The notes beneath the pieces were generated by a model. That model saw only the letters and a list, made by a program, of their open reading frames with translations. It searched no databases and was not told the origin of the DNA. A program made the position numbers and the translations under genes. This document shows positions 31,808-44,321 of a stretch of DNA of 60,000 bases, piece after piece (positions within the stretch are counted from its first letter, which is position 1; each line of letters begins with the position of its first letter). The stretch comes from Symbiodinium natans (Eukaryota > Sar > Dinophyceae > Suessiales > Symbiodiniaceae). The DNA lies in the NCBI GenBank assembly GCA_905221605.1, contig CAJNDS010002069.1, positions 348,541 through 408,540 of the forward strand, given 5' to 3'.

Positions 31808-34800
31808 CTGCATGATGGTTGCACAACAACGAGCTAGTTACGCGTGCTGGGGAATGCACCACCAAGATGGCAAGCCCGCTTGTGGGGGCCGACATCTCCC
31901 ACAAACTGCTATGTACACGGCTTCGCTACATCAACCCCCATTTTGAAAGACCGAGCCTGCCATAGAGCCTTGCATCAAGCATAAGCAACACGGTGTGACA
32001 CACATCGTGTTTTTGCATAATTTCATGCAACACAACACGTCTCTCTTCAAAACTTAATTCTGCCTTCGCCAAAAAGCTTAAAAACCACGTGTTGATTGTA
32101 CAATTGGGACTTGAAACTAGGTTGGCTGAGGCTGTTGAATCCCATACACACCATGTCAGGGCACGCCGAGGACGCAATTGCCGCCACTGGTCGACGTCCA
32201 ACAAAAAATGATTTTTGCAGCTGGGAGGACCACCTTCACCTGCAGAGGCGAATCGGACACTGCGGACAGGGGTGAAAGCCAGTCCACCTTCAATGATCAT
32301 TGCTTCGCATCCTCTTTTTAGCGGATTTTACTGGTCGACTGATGGGATTCACTTCAAGACAGCGTGCGACATGGTGCGACTGAAGCCATCCGGGATTTGT
32401 AACATGCTGTAAACACACAATATTATACAATGTTCTCTTTCGGAAAATGCATATGTGCAGGTCTGGATAGTGCGGCTGTGGGTTGGAAGTTTAACCGAAC
32501 TCCTGCAACTTCTCATGAAGGAGAACAGCAACCAGGACAACCAGCACAAAATCACCGACAGCTCAAACAGCTCCTCTACCTGGACCCAGGTGCCCCGGGG
32601 CGTTTTCGACTTCGAGTTTTGGGCGCAACTGTGGTTCTTGCGGCCCGCTCTTGACGCTCTCGCTCCTGCTGCTCTTGACGCTCTCCCTGCTGCTCTGGAG
32701 TCTTCCTCCCATCATCGGATTTTCACTTTTCCCACCACCAGCTGGACTCAACGCATCTTTGACGGCGGTCTCGTTGGCGCTGCTCAATCAATAATGCCAA
32801 GCCGCTACAAGCTGAGGAAGCTGAGATTTGCCAAGCCGCGGAAAGATGAGGAAGCTGAGATTTGCCAAGCCGCTACAAAGTCAGGAAGCTGAGATTTGCC
32901 AAGCCGCTACCTTGCATCTCGAGTTTGAACCTCCGCCGCCCTCACCGGGCTTGCCGCTCCCGGCCCTCACCGCCCTGCCCCGACCCGCCTTCTATCCTAC
33001 CCCCTACCTTACCACCCCACCGCTTCCACCCCTCCACCCTATCTCCCGCCGCTTACCCTCCCTGCCTTAACACTCCCCAGCTGCCACCGCCCTTCCCTGA
33101 CTGCCCTGACCCAACCCTGCCCCGCCTAACGAAGTAGATCAAGGGCTCCAGTGCAGTCGCAGCCTTGCACCATCCTCACCACCCTTGCTGCCCTGCCCTG
33201 ACCCCCCCACCCCCTGCTTTTTGTTTTTGAAGTAGATTCAAGGCGGCACCCTCACGAGCCTTGCCATCCTGTGCCAAGCCCTGACCCCTGCCCCCTACCC
33301 TGCCTGACCCCACCCCCCCAACCTTACCCCTTCCACCCTGCCCTCACCCCCACCCCCAGACCCCACATCTTTGGTGGGCAGGCCCGGCGTGACTCAACTT
33401 GTTTCCGGCCCACATGTTCCGCAGAAATCTTTACAAGAGGAAACAATCAAGTCCAAATTCAGGTTGGCTTTCTTGCAGAAGCGACGCATCTGAAAACAAG
33501 GCTGCCTTGTTACGCTAGCTGCGCATCTGTTTTTGACACTGCACCCCATACGTGGACGGCCAAGTCAAGTTGACATGGAGCCGAGGCGAAGATGCCGACA
33601 GAACGACCTATTGAATCCCCACCTGGGGCCCGTCTGCCGCAGACATGGAGAAAAACAAGCTGAGGGAACTGCATGTACACCCTGTCTTAGACAAAAATGG
33701 CCAAAAACAGTCTCCCCCCCCCGGAACGCCAGAAGAAACGCTTCCTGGCAAAAGGACCCGCCTGCCGAAGATGTGGAAAAAAATGGCCACCATTTCCCCC
33801 TGCAGCGCCCTGCCAAAAAGCTGTAAGACAACTGCAGGCCCGGCCTGCCCACCGAAGACGTGGAGAAAAAGAAGTTTCGGTCAATAAAATGGGCCACCAA
33901 ACCGAACAAGAAAAACCCACCAAAGAGCAGCGCAAGCACAACCTTAAGGACAGGAAGTGCACCCAATAACGCTACCAGAACCACCAAGAGGAAAAGCACG
34001 TTACCAAAACAACTGGCTTGCCCAACTAAGACAAGTAGGTTGGGAAACCAAAGCCAAGACACATAGGTTGGGTAAACAACATGTACTTCCACGTTCTGTT
34101 TGCGCAGCAGACACAATGCTTTCGCTTGCCAAAGCTCCTCGTGTCGGCTCTATTTAGCCCTCAATCTTATTAACTTAGATAGTTGTGCTAAAGAATCAAT
34201 GTAGCTACTCAGCTAATCTTCCTCACGGAAACGTAATCTGCGCTTCAACACGGGTATGTCAATAAGCAAGCCAAAACCACGGTATCTACGATGCTTTCTG
34301 AGTTTTTAGAGGCTTCAACCGCTTCCGATGTGCCGGGATGCACGCTTTTTAGGGTGGCTGGTACCCACCAAAAAATGTCGGAGTATCGTTGTAAGCGAAC
34401 ATTAAGCCGATACGCGCCGGGGTCGTTATTTGGACCCCCGTGGACGTACCAAAAACTGCGTCCAGGAGCCGAAACTAGGTGGGGTCTAGCGCGCTGTTCA
34501 CGATCAATATTGCACTTGTTTGGACCCGGACGTTGGCTTCCCAACTGGGTCGGCGGCACTTGCCGCCAGTGCCGCCGAGGGCTGGTTGAGGGAAAAGGGC
34601 AGTGAGGGCGATCTGCGCTGGGAGCCATAAGAAAACAGTCATATGGGGGTAGGAAGGGCGTGGCAGGGTAGAGTAAGCTAAGGGGAAGGGCTGTGGGTTG
34701 AAGGTAGGGGGTCGCATGTCTCCTCCCTTCATGCTCATAAGGTTAGGGTGTTTGTCTCCTCCTTCGTGCTCGTTGGGTTTGGTGAATGCCCATATGGGGT

Positions 34801-35757
34801 TCGTCGCATTTCCCCACCCTCAACCACCGCCCACACTGCCCACACCGCCCCTGCCCGTAAGGCCAAGCCGCAGCCCCCCGCCCTGGCCTGCCCTTGCCCA
34901 GTCCCCAGTTCTTGCCCACTGTTTTGCAGGCTGACATGGATTTGAAAGGGCACTTCCTGCTCACTCCCATCCCCCCCCCAACTCTTTTACCTCCAGAGCC
35001 TTCGATGCCTTCGACAAACCCTACGAGCACGAAGGGAGGGGTCATGCGACAAACCTCTGGGGCCCTCGACCCTGCGAGCCCCACAGCTGCTTCAACCATG
35101 AAAACATTGCATGTTGACACATCGTTGACATCACAAGTCTAAGATTGAAGCCCTCGATCCTTTCCTTCACCGCCCCCTTCAGTCTGGACCTGTTTGCTGT
35201 GCGAAACCTTGGGGAAAATGCAGTTTGCCAGTGTTTAGTATCTACTGGTTGTCTGGGCTCCCTGTTGCAAGACTTTGTGGGATGGTCCTGGGGCGGGTGC
35301 AATCTTGCCCGAAGATCGTAAGCTGTAGATGCTATGCGATGAGAGTGCAGGCCTTGGGATACTGGAAACGCTCTTGATACTGCATGCCTGTTGGCAAATG
35401 CTCAACAAATAGATGACAGGTTTCTGGACTTACTTTGTGCAGCGCATGCGCATGCCACGCGATGACATCTGACTCCTTCGGACAGAGAAGTCATCTCCAG
35501 GCCGGACTCTGGGACTCTGGGTTGACTACATTTCGGCGAGGCGGGCCAGGCGAATGTGGATGAACTCATATGCCATTTTCCGGACGGACTGAGATCCTGC
35601 AGCAATCGTTCCGACATGTTGTGCCTGCTGATTCCCGCTGCAGCCCCACAGTCTTGGCACGTGTCAAGAAACAAGGCACAACAGTGCTGGGAACACGTGC
35701 AACAGGAACTGCAACAGGAACTGCAGCTTGGTCTGTGGCATCTGCTCAGCAATAGGT
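31808..35757. other. no firm gene, C-rich and repeat-containing
   Basis: Upstream of the channel gene. A minus frame at 31926-32300 may hold one more 5' exon. A 34-bp tandem repeat lies at 32796-32910, a very C-rich low-complexity stretch at 32930-33360, and degenerate Lys-rich repeats at 33620-33900. A plus frame at 34291-34605 (104 codons) has no domain I recognise. Nothing else is supported. Confidence 0.4.
32796..32910 (+). repeat. 34-bp tandem repeat, about 3.3 copies
   Basis: GCCAAGCCGC recurs at 32796, 32830, 32864 and 32898, exactly 34 bp apart. Each unit ends with GAAGCTGAGATTT; the middle of the unit varies. The period is not a multiple of three, so the frame changes each copy. Confidence 0.9.
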
Positions 35758-36273
35758 TCAATGGGTCTTAGGCTTAACTAGGCTGTCCACCCATGAGGCG
35801 CAGTAACACATCAGCCTTGCATGTGAATGCGCAGCGTCTGCAAGAAAGGCAACCCTGTATTTGGACTTGATTGCTTGCCCTGGTAAAGACTCTTCCGGAA
35901 CACGTGGGCCGAAAACAAGTCGAGTCACGCCACATGTGGACAAAAAAACCCACAATTCAACGGGGCCCTCTTGCCTAATCATCACCTGCGTTCGCAAGTA
36001 TCTCACAGCTTTCAACATAACGAAAGTTAAATATTTTGTATCATGGTCAAAAACATTGTCTTGCATGTACTTTTCTTCTCGCAGGAGGGTGTCATAGGGG
36101 CAAATTGGGGCAATTCTTCCACATATTCGGCAGGCGGACCCCCGCGCGTGGGGAGCACTGCTTTCTTCGGGCAGAAGGGTGAAAATTGGGTCGATTGAGC
36201 GACCAGCCAATGAATGCTCGGGGGTGGCAACAAAACGGATGCACGCATCAACCAAACTTGTCAGAGTACACAA
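35758..36273 (-). CDS. hypothetical frame, possible exon
   Basis: A 171-codon minus frame with a cysteine cluster (CRICGRIAPICPYD, about residues 48-61) and varied composition (YLTFVMLKAVRYLRTQV). I recognise no family. It is longer than most chance frames nearby, but with no partner exon or homologue it is only a candidate. Confidence 0.2.
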   Translation of the reverse strand: MCTLTSLVDACIRFVATPEHSLAGRSIDPIFTLLPEESSAPHARGSACRICGRIAPICPYDTLLREEKYMQDNVFDHDTKYLTFVMLKAVRYLRTQVMIRQEGPVELWVFLSTCGVTRLVFGPRVPEESLPGQAIKSKYRVAFLADAAHSHARLMCYCASWVDSLVKPKTH

Positions 36274-36610
36274 CCCAGAAGTCTTGGTTGTGGAGTTGCA
36301 ACAGGTGAGGTTGGGTCAGTTTAGGTCAGGATCTGTGTGTTTCAGAAAGTACGTCAGGTTAGGTCAGGCCGGTTTAGATGAGTGCTTCAGCAACTTTATT
36401 GAATCTCAGCAGACCATCTGACTCCACTGGGTCTGAGGTCCTTTTTCGGAATCGCGCGCTGCACACAGCTTCTTTGCATAGAATGCTGACTCCCAAAATG
36501 CAGCATGAGCTGTATTGATGCGGAACGCAAAGGTCACAGTCGCCTTACCCGAGGGATGTATCGTGGTTTCCAAGCATGAAAGCAAGGGCAGGCACGTGAC
36601 TGCTGAAATT

Positions 36611-36658
36611 AAACCCTAAACCCTAAACCCTAAACCCTAAACCCTAAACCGTAAACCC
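36611..36658 (-). repeat. (CCCTAAA)n interstitial telomere tract
   Basis: Six near-perfect CCCTAAA units on the plus strand, the purest telomere-type run in the window. It lies 180 bp from the start of the 99-bp satellite. Confidence 0.95.
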
Positions 36659-36839
36659 ATTGTGTGAGGAGTGCCAAGAGAAGGGCGGAAGGGGGGTGGA
36701 GCAGGGCCTTCGCTTGATCGCAAGCCTGCCAGTGTCTGGGATGGGTGACCCAAAGAGGGCTGGCCAACATGACCTCCTAGGCCAGAAACCCAATGTAGCC
36801 GAAGTTCCCCCAAATCGGGGGACTTTGCAACAGCATGGC

Positions 36840-39800
36840 CAGGTGGGGACTGAAGGGGCGGGGGAAGGAAAGAATCGAGGACCACTGCGTCAACACCTTG
36901 CCCGGACACCACGCAGGCTCCAGGGTTTCGTGCACCACAATGACCAGGACTGAAGGGGCGGGGAAGGAAAGAATCGAGGACCACTGCGTCAACACCTTGC
37001 CCGGACACCACGCAGGCTCCAGGGTTTCGTGCAACACAATGACCAGGACTGAAGGGGCGGGGAAGGAAAGAATCGAGGACCACTGCGTCAACACCTTGCC
37101 CGGACACCACGCAGGCTCCAGGGTTTCGTGCAACACAATGACCAGGACTGAAGGGGCGGGGAAGGAAAGAATCGAGGACCACTGCGTCAACACCTTGCCC
37201 GGACACCACGCAGGCTCCAGGGTTTCGTGCAACACAATGACCAGGACTGAAGGGGCGGGGAAGGAAAGAATCGAGGACCACTGCGTCAACACCTTGCCCG
37301 GACACCACGCAGGCTCCAGGGTTTCGTGCAACACAATGACCAGGACTGAAGGGGCGGGGGAAGGAAAGAATCGAGGACCACTGCGTCAACACCTTGCCCG
37401 GACACCACGCAGGCTCCAGGGTTTCGTGCAACACAATGACCAGGACTGAAGGGGCGGGGAAGGAAAGAATCGAGGACCACTGCGTCAACACCTTGCCCGG
37501 ACACCACGCAGCTCCAGGGTTTCGTGCAGCACAATGACCAGGACTGAAGGGCGGGGAAGGAAAGAATCGAGGACCACTGCGTCAACACCTTGCCCGGACA
37601 CCACGCAGGCTCCAGGGTTTCGTGCAACACAATGACCAGGACTGAAGGGGCGGGGAAGGAAAGAATCGAGGACCACTGCGTCAACACCTTGCCCGGACAC
37701 CACGCAGGCTCCAGGGTTTCGTGCAACACAATGACCAGGACTGAAGGGGCGGGGAAGGAAAGAATCGAGGACCACTGCGTCAACATCTTGCCCGGACACC
37801 ACGCAGGCTCCAGGGTTTCGTGCAACACAATGACCAGGACTGAAGGGGCGGGGAAGGAAAGAATCGAGGACCACTGCGTCAACACCTTGCCCGGACACCA
37901 CGCAGGCTCCAGGGTTTCGTGCAACACAATGACCAGGACTGAAGGGGCGGGGAAGGAAAGAATCGAGGACCACTGCGTCAACACCTTGCCCGGACACCAC
38001 GCAGGCTCCAGGGTTTCGTGCAACACAATGACCAGGACTGAAGGGGCGGGGAAGGAAAGAATCGAGGACCACTGCGTCAACACCTTGCCCGGACACCACG
38101 CAGGCTCCAGGGTTTCGTGCAACACAATGACCAGGACTGAAGGGGCGGGGAAGGAAAGAATCGAGGACCACTGCGTCAACACCTTGCCCGGACACCACGT
38201 AGGCTCCAGGGTTTCGTGCAACACAATGACCAGGACTGAAGGGGCGGGGGAAGGAAAGAATCGAGGACCACTGCGTCAACACCTTGCCCGGACACCACGC
38301 AGGCTCCAGGGTTTCGTGCAACACAATGACCAGGACTGAAGGGGCGGGGGAAGGAAAGAATCGAGGACCACTGCGTCAACACCTTGCCCGGACACCACGC
38401 AGGCTCCAGGGTTTCGTGCAACACAATGACCAGGACTGAAGGGGCGGGAGAAGGAAAGAATCCAGGACCACTGCGTCAACACCTTGCCCGGACACCACGC
38501 AGGCTCCAGGGTTTCGTGCAACACCATGACCAGGACTGAAGGGGCGGGGAAGGAAAGAATCGAGGACCACTGCGTCAACATCTTGCCCGGACACCACGCA
38601 GGCTCCAGGGTTTCGTGCAGCACAATGACCAGGACTGAAGGGGCGGGGAAGGAAAGAATCGAGGACCACTGCGTCAACACCTTGCCCGGACACCACGCAG
38701 GCTCCAGGGTTTCGTGCAACACAATGACCAGGACTGAAGGGGCGGGGAAGGAAAGAATCGAGGACCACTGCGTCAACACCTTGCCCGGACACCACGCATG
38801 CTCCAGGGTTTCGTGCAACACAATGACCAGGACTGAACGGGCGGGGAAGGAAAGAATCGAGGACCACTGCGTCAACACCTTGCCCGGACACCATGCAGGC
38901 TCCAGGGTTTCGTGCAACACAATGACCAGGACTGAAGGGGCGGGGAAGGAAAGAATCGAGGACCACTGCGTCAACACCTTGCCCGGACACAGCAGGCTTC
39001 CAGGGTTTCGTGCCAACACAATGACCGGACTGAAGGGGCGGGGAAGGACAAGACTCGAGGGACCAATGCGTCAAACACCTTGCCCGGGGAACAACCACGC
39101 AGGCTCCCGGGTTTCGTGCAACACCATGACCAGGACAGAAGGGCGGGGAAGAAAGGATCGAGGACCACTGGGTCAACACCTTGCCCGGACACCGCGCAGG
39201 CTCCAGGGATTCGTGCAACACAGTGGCCAGGACTGAAGGAATTGGCGAAGCAAAGGATCGAGATGGATCGAGGACCACTAAGTCAACACCTTGCCCGGAC
39301 ACCGCGCTCCAGGGATTCGTGCAACACAGTGGCCAGGACTGAGGGAATTGGCGAAGGAAAGGATCGAGGACCACTGGGTCAACACCTTGCCCGGACACCG
39401 CGCAGGCTCCAGGGTTTCGTGCAACGCAATGGCCAGGAGGCTGAAGGGGCGGGAAGGAAAGAATAGCGGACCACTGCCGTGTCAACATTTGCCGACACCA
39501 CGCAGGTCAAGGGGCTTCGTGCAACACAATGAACCGGAATGAAGGGGCGGGAAGGAAAGAATCGAGGACCACTGCGTCAACACCTTGCCCGGACACCACG
39601 CAGGCTCCAGGGTTTCGTGCAACACAATGACCAGGACTGAAGGGGCGGGGGAAGGCAAGAATGGAGGACCACTGCGTCAACACCTTGCCCGGACACCACG
39701 CAGGCTCCAGGTTTTCGTGCAACACAATGACCAGGACTGAAGGGGCGGGAAGGCAAGAATGGAGGACCACTGCGTCAACACCTTGCCCGGACACCACGCA

Positions 39801-40975
39801 GGCTCCGGGGTTTCGTGCAACACAATGACCAGGACTGAAGCGGCGGGGGAAGGAAAGAATCGAGGACCACTGCGTCAACACCTTGCCCGGACACCACGCA
39901 GGCTCCAGGGTTTCGTGCAACACAATGACCAGGACTGAAGGGGCGGGGGAAGGCAAGAATGGAGGACCACTGCGTCAACACCTTGCCCGGACACCACGCA
40001 GGCTCCAGGGTTTCGTGCAACACAATGACCAGGACTGAAGGGGTGGGAAGGCAAGAATGGAGGACCACTGCGTCAACACCTTGCCCGGACACCACGCAGG
40101 CTCCAGGGTTTCGTGCAACACAATGACCAGGACTGAAGGGGCGGGGGAAGGAAAGAATCGAGGACCACTGCGTCAACACCTTGCCCGGACACCACGCAGG
40201 CTCCAGGGTTTTGTGCAACGCAATGACCAGGACTGAAGGGGCGGGAAGGCAAGAATGGAGGACCACTGCGTCAACACCTTGCCTGGACACCACGCAGGCT
40301 CCAGGGTTTCGTGCAACACAATGACCAGGACTGAAGGGGCGGGAGAAGGAAAGAATCGAGGACCACTGCGTCAACACCTTGCCCGGACACCACGCAGGCT
40401 CCAGGGTTTCGTGCAACACAATGACCAGGACTGAAGGGGCGGGGGTAGGCAAGAATGGAGGACCACTGCGTCAACACCTTGCCCGGACACCACGCAGGCT
40501 CCAGGGTTTCGTGCAACACAATGACCAGGACTGAAGGGGCGGGGAAGGAAAGAATCGAGGACCACTGCGTCAACACCTTGCCCGGACACCACGCAGGCTC
40601 CAGGGTTTCGTGCAACACAATGACCAGGACTGAAGGGGCGGGGGAAGGAAAGAATCGAGGACCACTGCGTCAACACCTTGCCCGGACACCACGCAGGCTC
40701 CAGGGTTTCGTGCAACACAATGACCAGGACTGAAGGGGCGGGGGAAGGAAAGAATCGAGGACCACTGCGTCAACACCTTGGCCGGACACCACGCAGGCTC
40801 CAGGGTTTCGTGCAACACAATGACCAGGACTGAAGGGGCGGGGGAAGGCAAGAATGGAGGACCACTGCGCCAACACCTTGCCCGGACACCACGCAGGCTC
40901 CAGGGTTTTGTGCAACACAATGACCAGGACTGAAGGGGCGGGGGAAGGCAAGAATGGAGGACCACTGCCGTTCAA
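36840..40975 (+). repeat. 99-100-bp satellite, about 41 units
   Basis: Tandem units run from CTGAAGGGGCGGGGAAGG through GAGGACCACTGCGTCAAC and CCGGACACCACGCAGGC to CAATGACCAGGA. The usual period is 99 bp; a GGGGG variant makes it 100. Because 99 is three times 33, frames stay open on both strands for many copies (33-residue periods), which explains large apparent proteins. One-base indels break every such frame, so I regard the array as noncoding. Left units (36840-38980) are almost uniform; 38990-39540 is degenerate; from 39650 a second unit type with GCAAGAATGG in place of AAAGAATCGA is mixed in. There are no unique spacers. Confidence 0.97.
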
Positions 40976-43900
40976 ACACGTGGCACAGCTACTGACAAAG
41001 TGCGGACTCTTTTCTTCACTGCGCTGTTCACAGTTACTCGAGCTCCGCTCGGCTTGAGCCAATGCGAGCACGGCTCTCCAGCTTTAAACACTGTCTGCCA
41101 GACATGGGAAAACAAAGGTACTTCAGGTAAACACTCAGCCATGGAACTTCTACTCCTAAACACTGTGGGTAGGTTCTTAGCACCTCTTAGGTGCTCTGCT
41201 GAGCTCTGTGCAGACCTAAACTGGCTTGAGTCACTTCTGGTCACCAAATACCAGGTCACAAACAGGAAACGAGTTCCGACAAACGAGTTTCGAGAAAACG
41301 AACAGAAAACGGTTCTTCAAACTCAAAACAAGGTCTCACCAAGCCAAAGGAAATCTGCACTGCCTGACATGTCCTCGTGCCTATGCTTCACACTCATAGC
41401 AGACAACTCAAGTGCACATCACGTGTCAACTGGGAAACTAGGAGGGTCACATATATCACTCGAAAGCGGGCTGCGTCGCTAGCCAGGTTAGGCTCTTCGG
41501 AACCGAAGTTCCGGAAGGTATTAACTATGCACAGAAAAGGAAAACCTCTCGAGGTGTCCTTGGCCTGCTTAACACGGCCGAACTATGTGCAGGGAACACC
41601 GAGAGAAAGCAATGAGGGCTTAACCAGTTCCGCGAGAAGCTCGGCGGCCTTCGGCTACTCACTGGTTTGGCTCTATACAAAGCCCTAGGCAAATGTTCTG
41701 CAGGTTGAACTGCCTGGTCTGTACTGCCTACCCTATAAGCCCTGCCTGTACAGGGGAGAAACTCACCCACATTCGGCTCACTCAGAAAAGGCAGAAGGTC
41801 CGGAACCGACACATGGGCAATGCCTGTACAAACTGCAAACAAGTGGAAGGCAAAAGTCGCCAACCTCCGGAGCAGGCCTAAGCTTTCTCGCACTTACTAA
41901 CCTAGGCCCCAGAAACTCATGCCGCAGCAGCACTGAGCTCCTGTTTGCCCCGTATGCTGACCTGGTTTTCTCGCACTTACTCACCAGGGAGGAAGAACCA
42001 GCTTTCTCGCTCTTACTCACTGGTTCAACCTCAGCGGCTCCAGAGGAGCCCACACCACTTGCACGCAGGGAGGGCTTGGTTGATTTGGGCATCTCAGCTG
42101 GGCAGGCTTTCGGGCACCGAGCCACAGCCTTTAACCTCCGCAATCTGGTGCCTCAGGCTGTCCGTCAGCCTAGGTTTTGGTCCCTACCAAACAACGCCTG
42201 CCGCTAGGCTTCCTCCAGGATGGGCTTGCACCACCCGGAGAGAAACAACAGCACCCTGCAGGAAACTCAAAGGAAATCCTCGGCAGGCCAAACACGGGTA
42301 ACCCCAAACTGATGCCGGGCAGCATGCCCTCGGCCACAACCGACCGGAAAGTACTAGGATCCTCGTCCGTTCCCCAACATCTCAGCGCGCTCCCTCCCCT
42401 CATCAACCAGTGAGGATCTTCAGGGTCCGGTTCTAACGTTATCCTTTCGGGCGCTGTGTTTGCGAGAACCCCGTGTTGGGCCTGTGGAAGACCCGCAAGC
42501 TCCTGAGCCCGAAAACCCGGTCCAGCGGTCTGCTCTACAGACCGAACAAGGGGGCCAAACCGGTGTCAGGCTGTACTAAAGCCACATCAAGGCGGCTTGT
42601 CCTGCAGGGTGACCAACGGAACGACTGCGAATATTCCGATGGATGGATCTGGGTATGTGCCGGGACTGAGCACTTGCTTGCTTGCATTCTTACACCTGCA
42701 ACCTTATGCGATCAATCATGATCCAATTCTATGCAAGATTCTCTTTGGTGCCCTGAGGCACTCACAATTTGGAAACGGACTCGAAAGACCGTCACTGATT
42801 GAAACGGGGAGAAGCCTCACCCTGAATGGATTCCGGAGGGGATAGTCTCGCCCTTGATTCTGGCAGGGCAAAGCTCCTGCAATTTGGGTGGGTTGGGGCT
42901 GAAGTAGGTCAGACCTCCCATGGGATGTCTTCCAAATCTTCAAAGCCACACACTTGCCAATCACTGCTGCATGCTTCTTCTGGGGAGTCTGGATCCTGAG
43001 AACACCCTTCCTCAAGGAAAGTCCAGCCATGTGCGCTGGCTGCAGAAGACAGCGGAACCAGCGAAGGCTGTGCGGGCTGCATAACTTGGTGACCTAACTG
43101 ACGCAAGTCAGCAAGGGAAGCGTCGTCCAGGAACACCGGTCTCCTAACTGCTTGGTCAAAACTCGGCCAGCTCCACGTGCAAGCTAGAAAGTTTTCTAGA
43201 CAAAGGGCACAGTGGAGCTCGATGCGTCTTCCATCCTCTCCGTGCAAGATCGCTGGTTGCCTTTTCCCAGGACCTGGCACAAAACTGAGGTTATGGGTTG
43301 GAATATTACCACAGCCAGTGCAGTTAAAAGTTTAACAGGCGAAGCCACTGCACGGGCGGGTCGCCCCCCGTTCCCCCGTGGAGCTCTGCTGGGTCTTCCA
43401 TGCATCGCCATTGCCCACAAGGTCCGGCTCTAACTGTTTTGCCGGATTTGCTGGTGCGAACAAAATACACGCTGCTGTCCTCTGCGAGGAGCAGCCATTC
43501 TTTCCGGCCCTTGTGAAACCAGCGAAAGCAGAGCGCTTGGTGAAAAGTCCTGCCTTGGCTGGAGCCACAATTGGCTCTATGGGCCCAAGTTCGCTCTGCA
43601 CTTGCCAGGCTGCTCGAGCAACTTACCTGGTCTTCCAAGGCTGGAGAAACTCCACAGCCGGCTGTAAGAGGACTCGCATAAGGGAAGAGTTCCCCAAGCC
43701 GGGCTGCTTCGCCCTCCAGTCGGGCCGTGCCTTCTTTCTGGCTCTCTGCAGAGCAAGTTGGGTGAGATGACTCCAACCCATCACTTGCTGGCAGTGAGGA
43801 TCTCGACTGCACAGGTGCTCTGGACATGGCTCAAATGAAGGCTGTGAAAAAGCAGGCCTGGTACCCAAAACAGTTAGGGGACTCGAGGCTGGTTCACACA

Positions 43901-44321
43901 GCTACCGCTAAGCTACCTGTGCACCCCTCCGGGGTTGAGCCGAGATCTTGAGCCAGGTCACATATATCAACTCCCCCTCATGACCAAGAGTTTCACTGTT
44001 GGTCACGTCAACTAAGCTCCACGCAAAGCCAACTAAGCTCCTCGCCGAGGCGCGCATGCCGGCGCATTCCTCAGTCCTAGACCGCTGCACTGCTTCAGAC
44101 CGCTGGAGGTCGACTAACTCTCGCAAAGTAACCTGGCTGGGCGGGTGGGCGGGCAAGCCAGGGGCGGGCGGGCGGGCGCGAATTACCGCAGTCGCAAGCT
44201 TTCCAGGGCGACGTCCGCGAAAGCTGGCGGATAGTGCTGCGTTTCTTTGAGATCAAAGTTTCGTGAATGATCTCCCTTGCAGGAACATGCAAACGTTTCG
44301 GACATTGTTCGCACAAATTGT
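40976..44321. other. no recognisable gene
   Basis: Between the satellite and the copia element. Minus frames at 41778-42143 (repeated VSKSEKAGSSSLVSKCEK), 42909-43280 and 43324-43827 have varied composition but no domain I recognise. They might be decayed retroelement sequence or 3' flank. A tRNA-like D-arm is seen at about 43870-43925 (minus) but no full cloverleaf. No long terminal repeat for the copia element was found here. Confidence 0.4.

Noticed and set aside
33565-34116. 183-codon hydrophobic minus frame, possible membrane protein
   Set aside because: It is the complement of a Lys/Asn-rich degenerate repeat on plus; hydrophobicity comes from TTT/CTT complements, and no domain is seen.
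36637-40733. Large repeat proteins on both strands of the satellite (up to 370 codons)
   Set aside because: They arise because the period is divisible by three. Frames change at each 100-bp unit and occur on both strands.
36840-40975. CRISPR-like array
   Set aside because: Units are contiguous with no unique spacers, the period is 99-100 bp, and the context is eukaryotic. It is a satellite.
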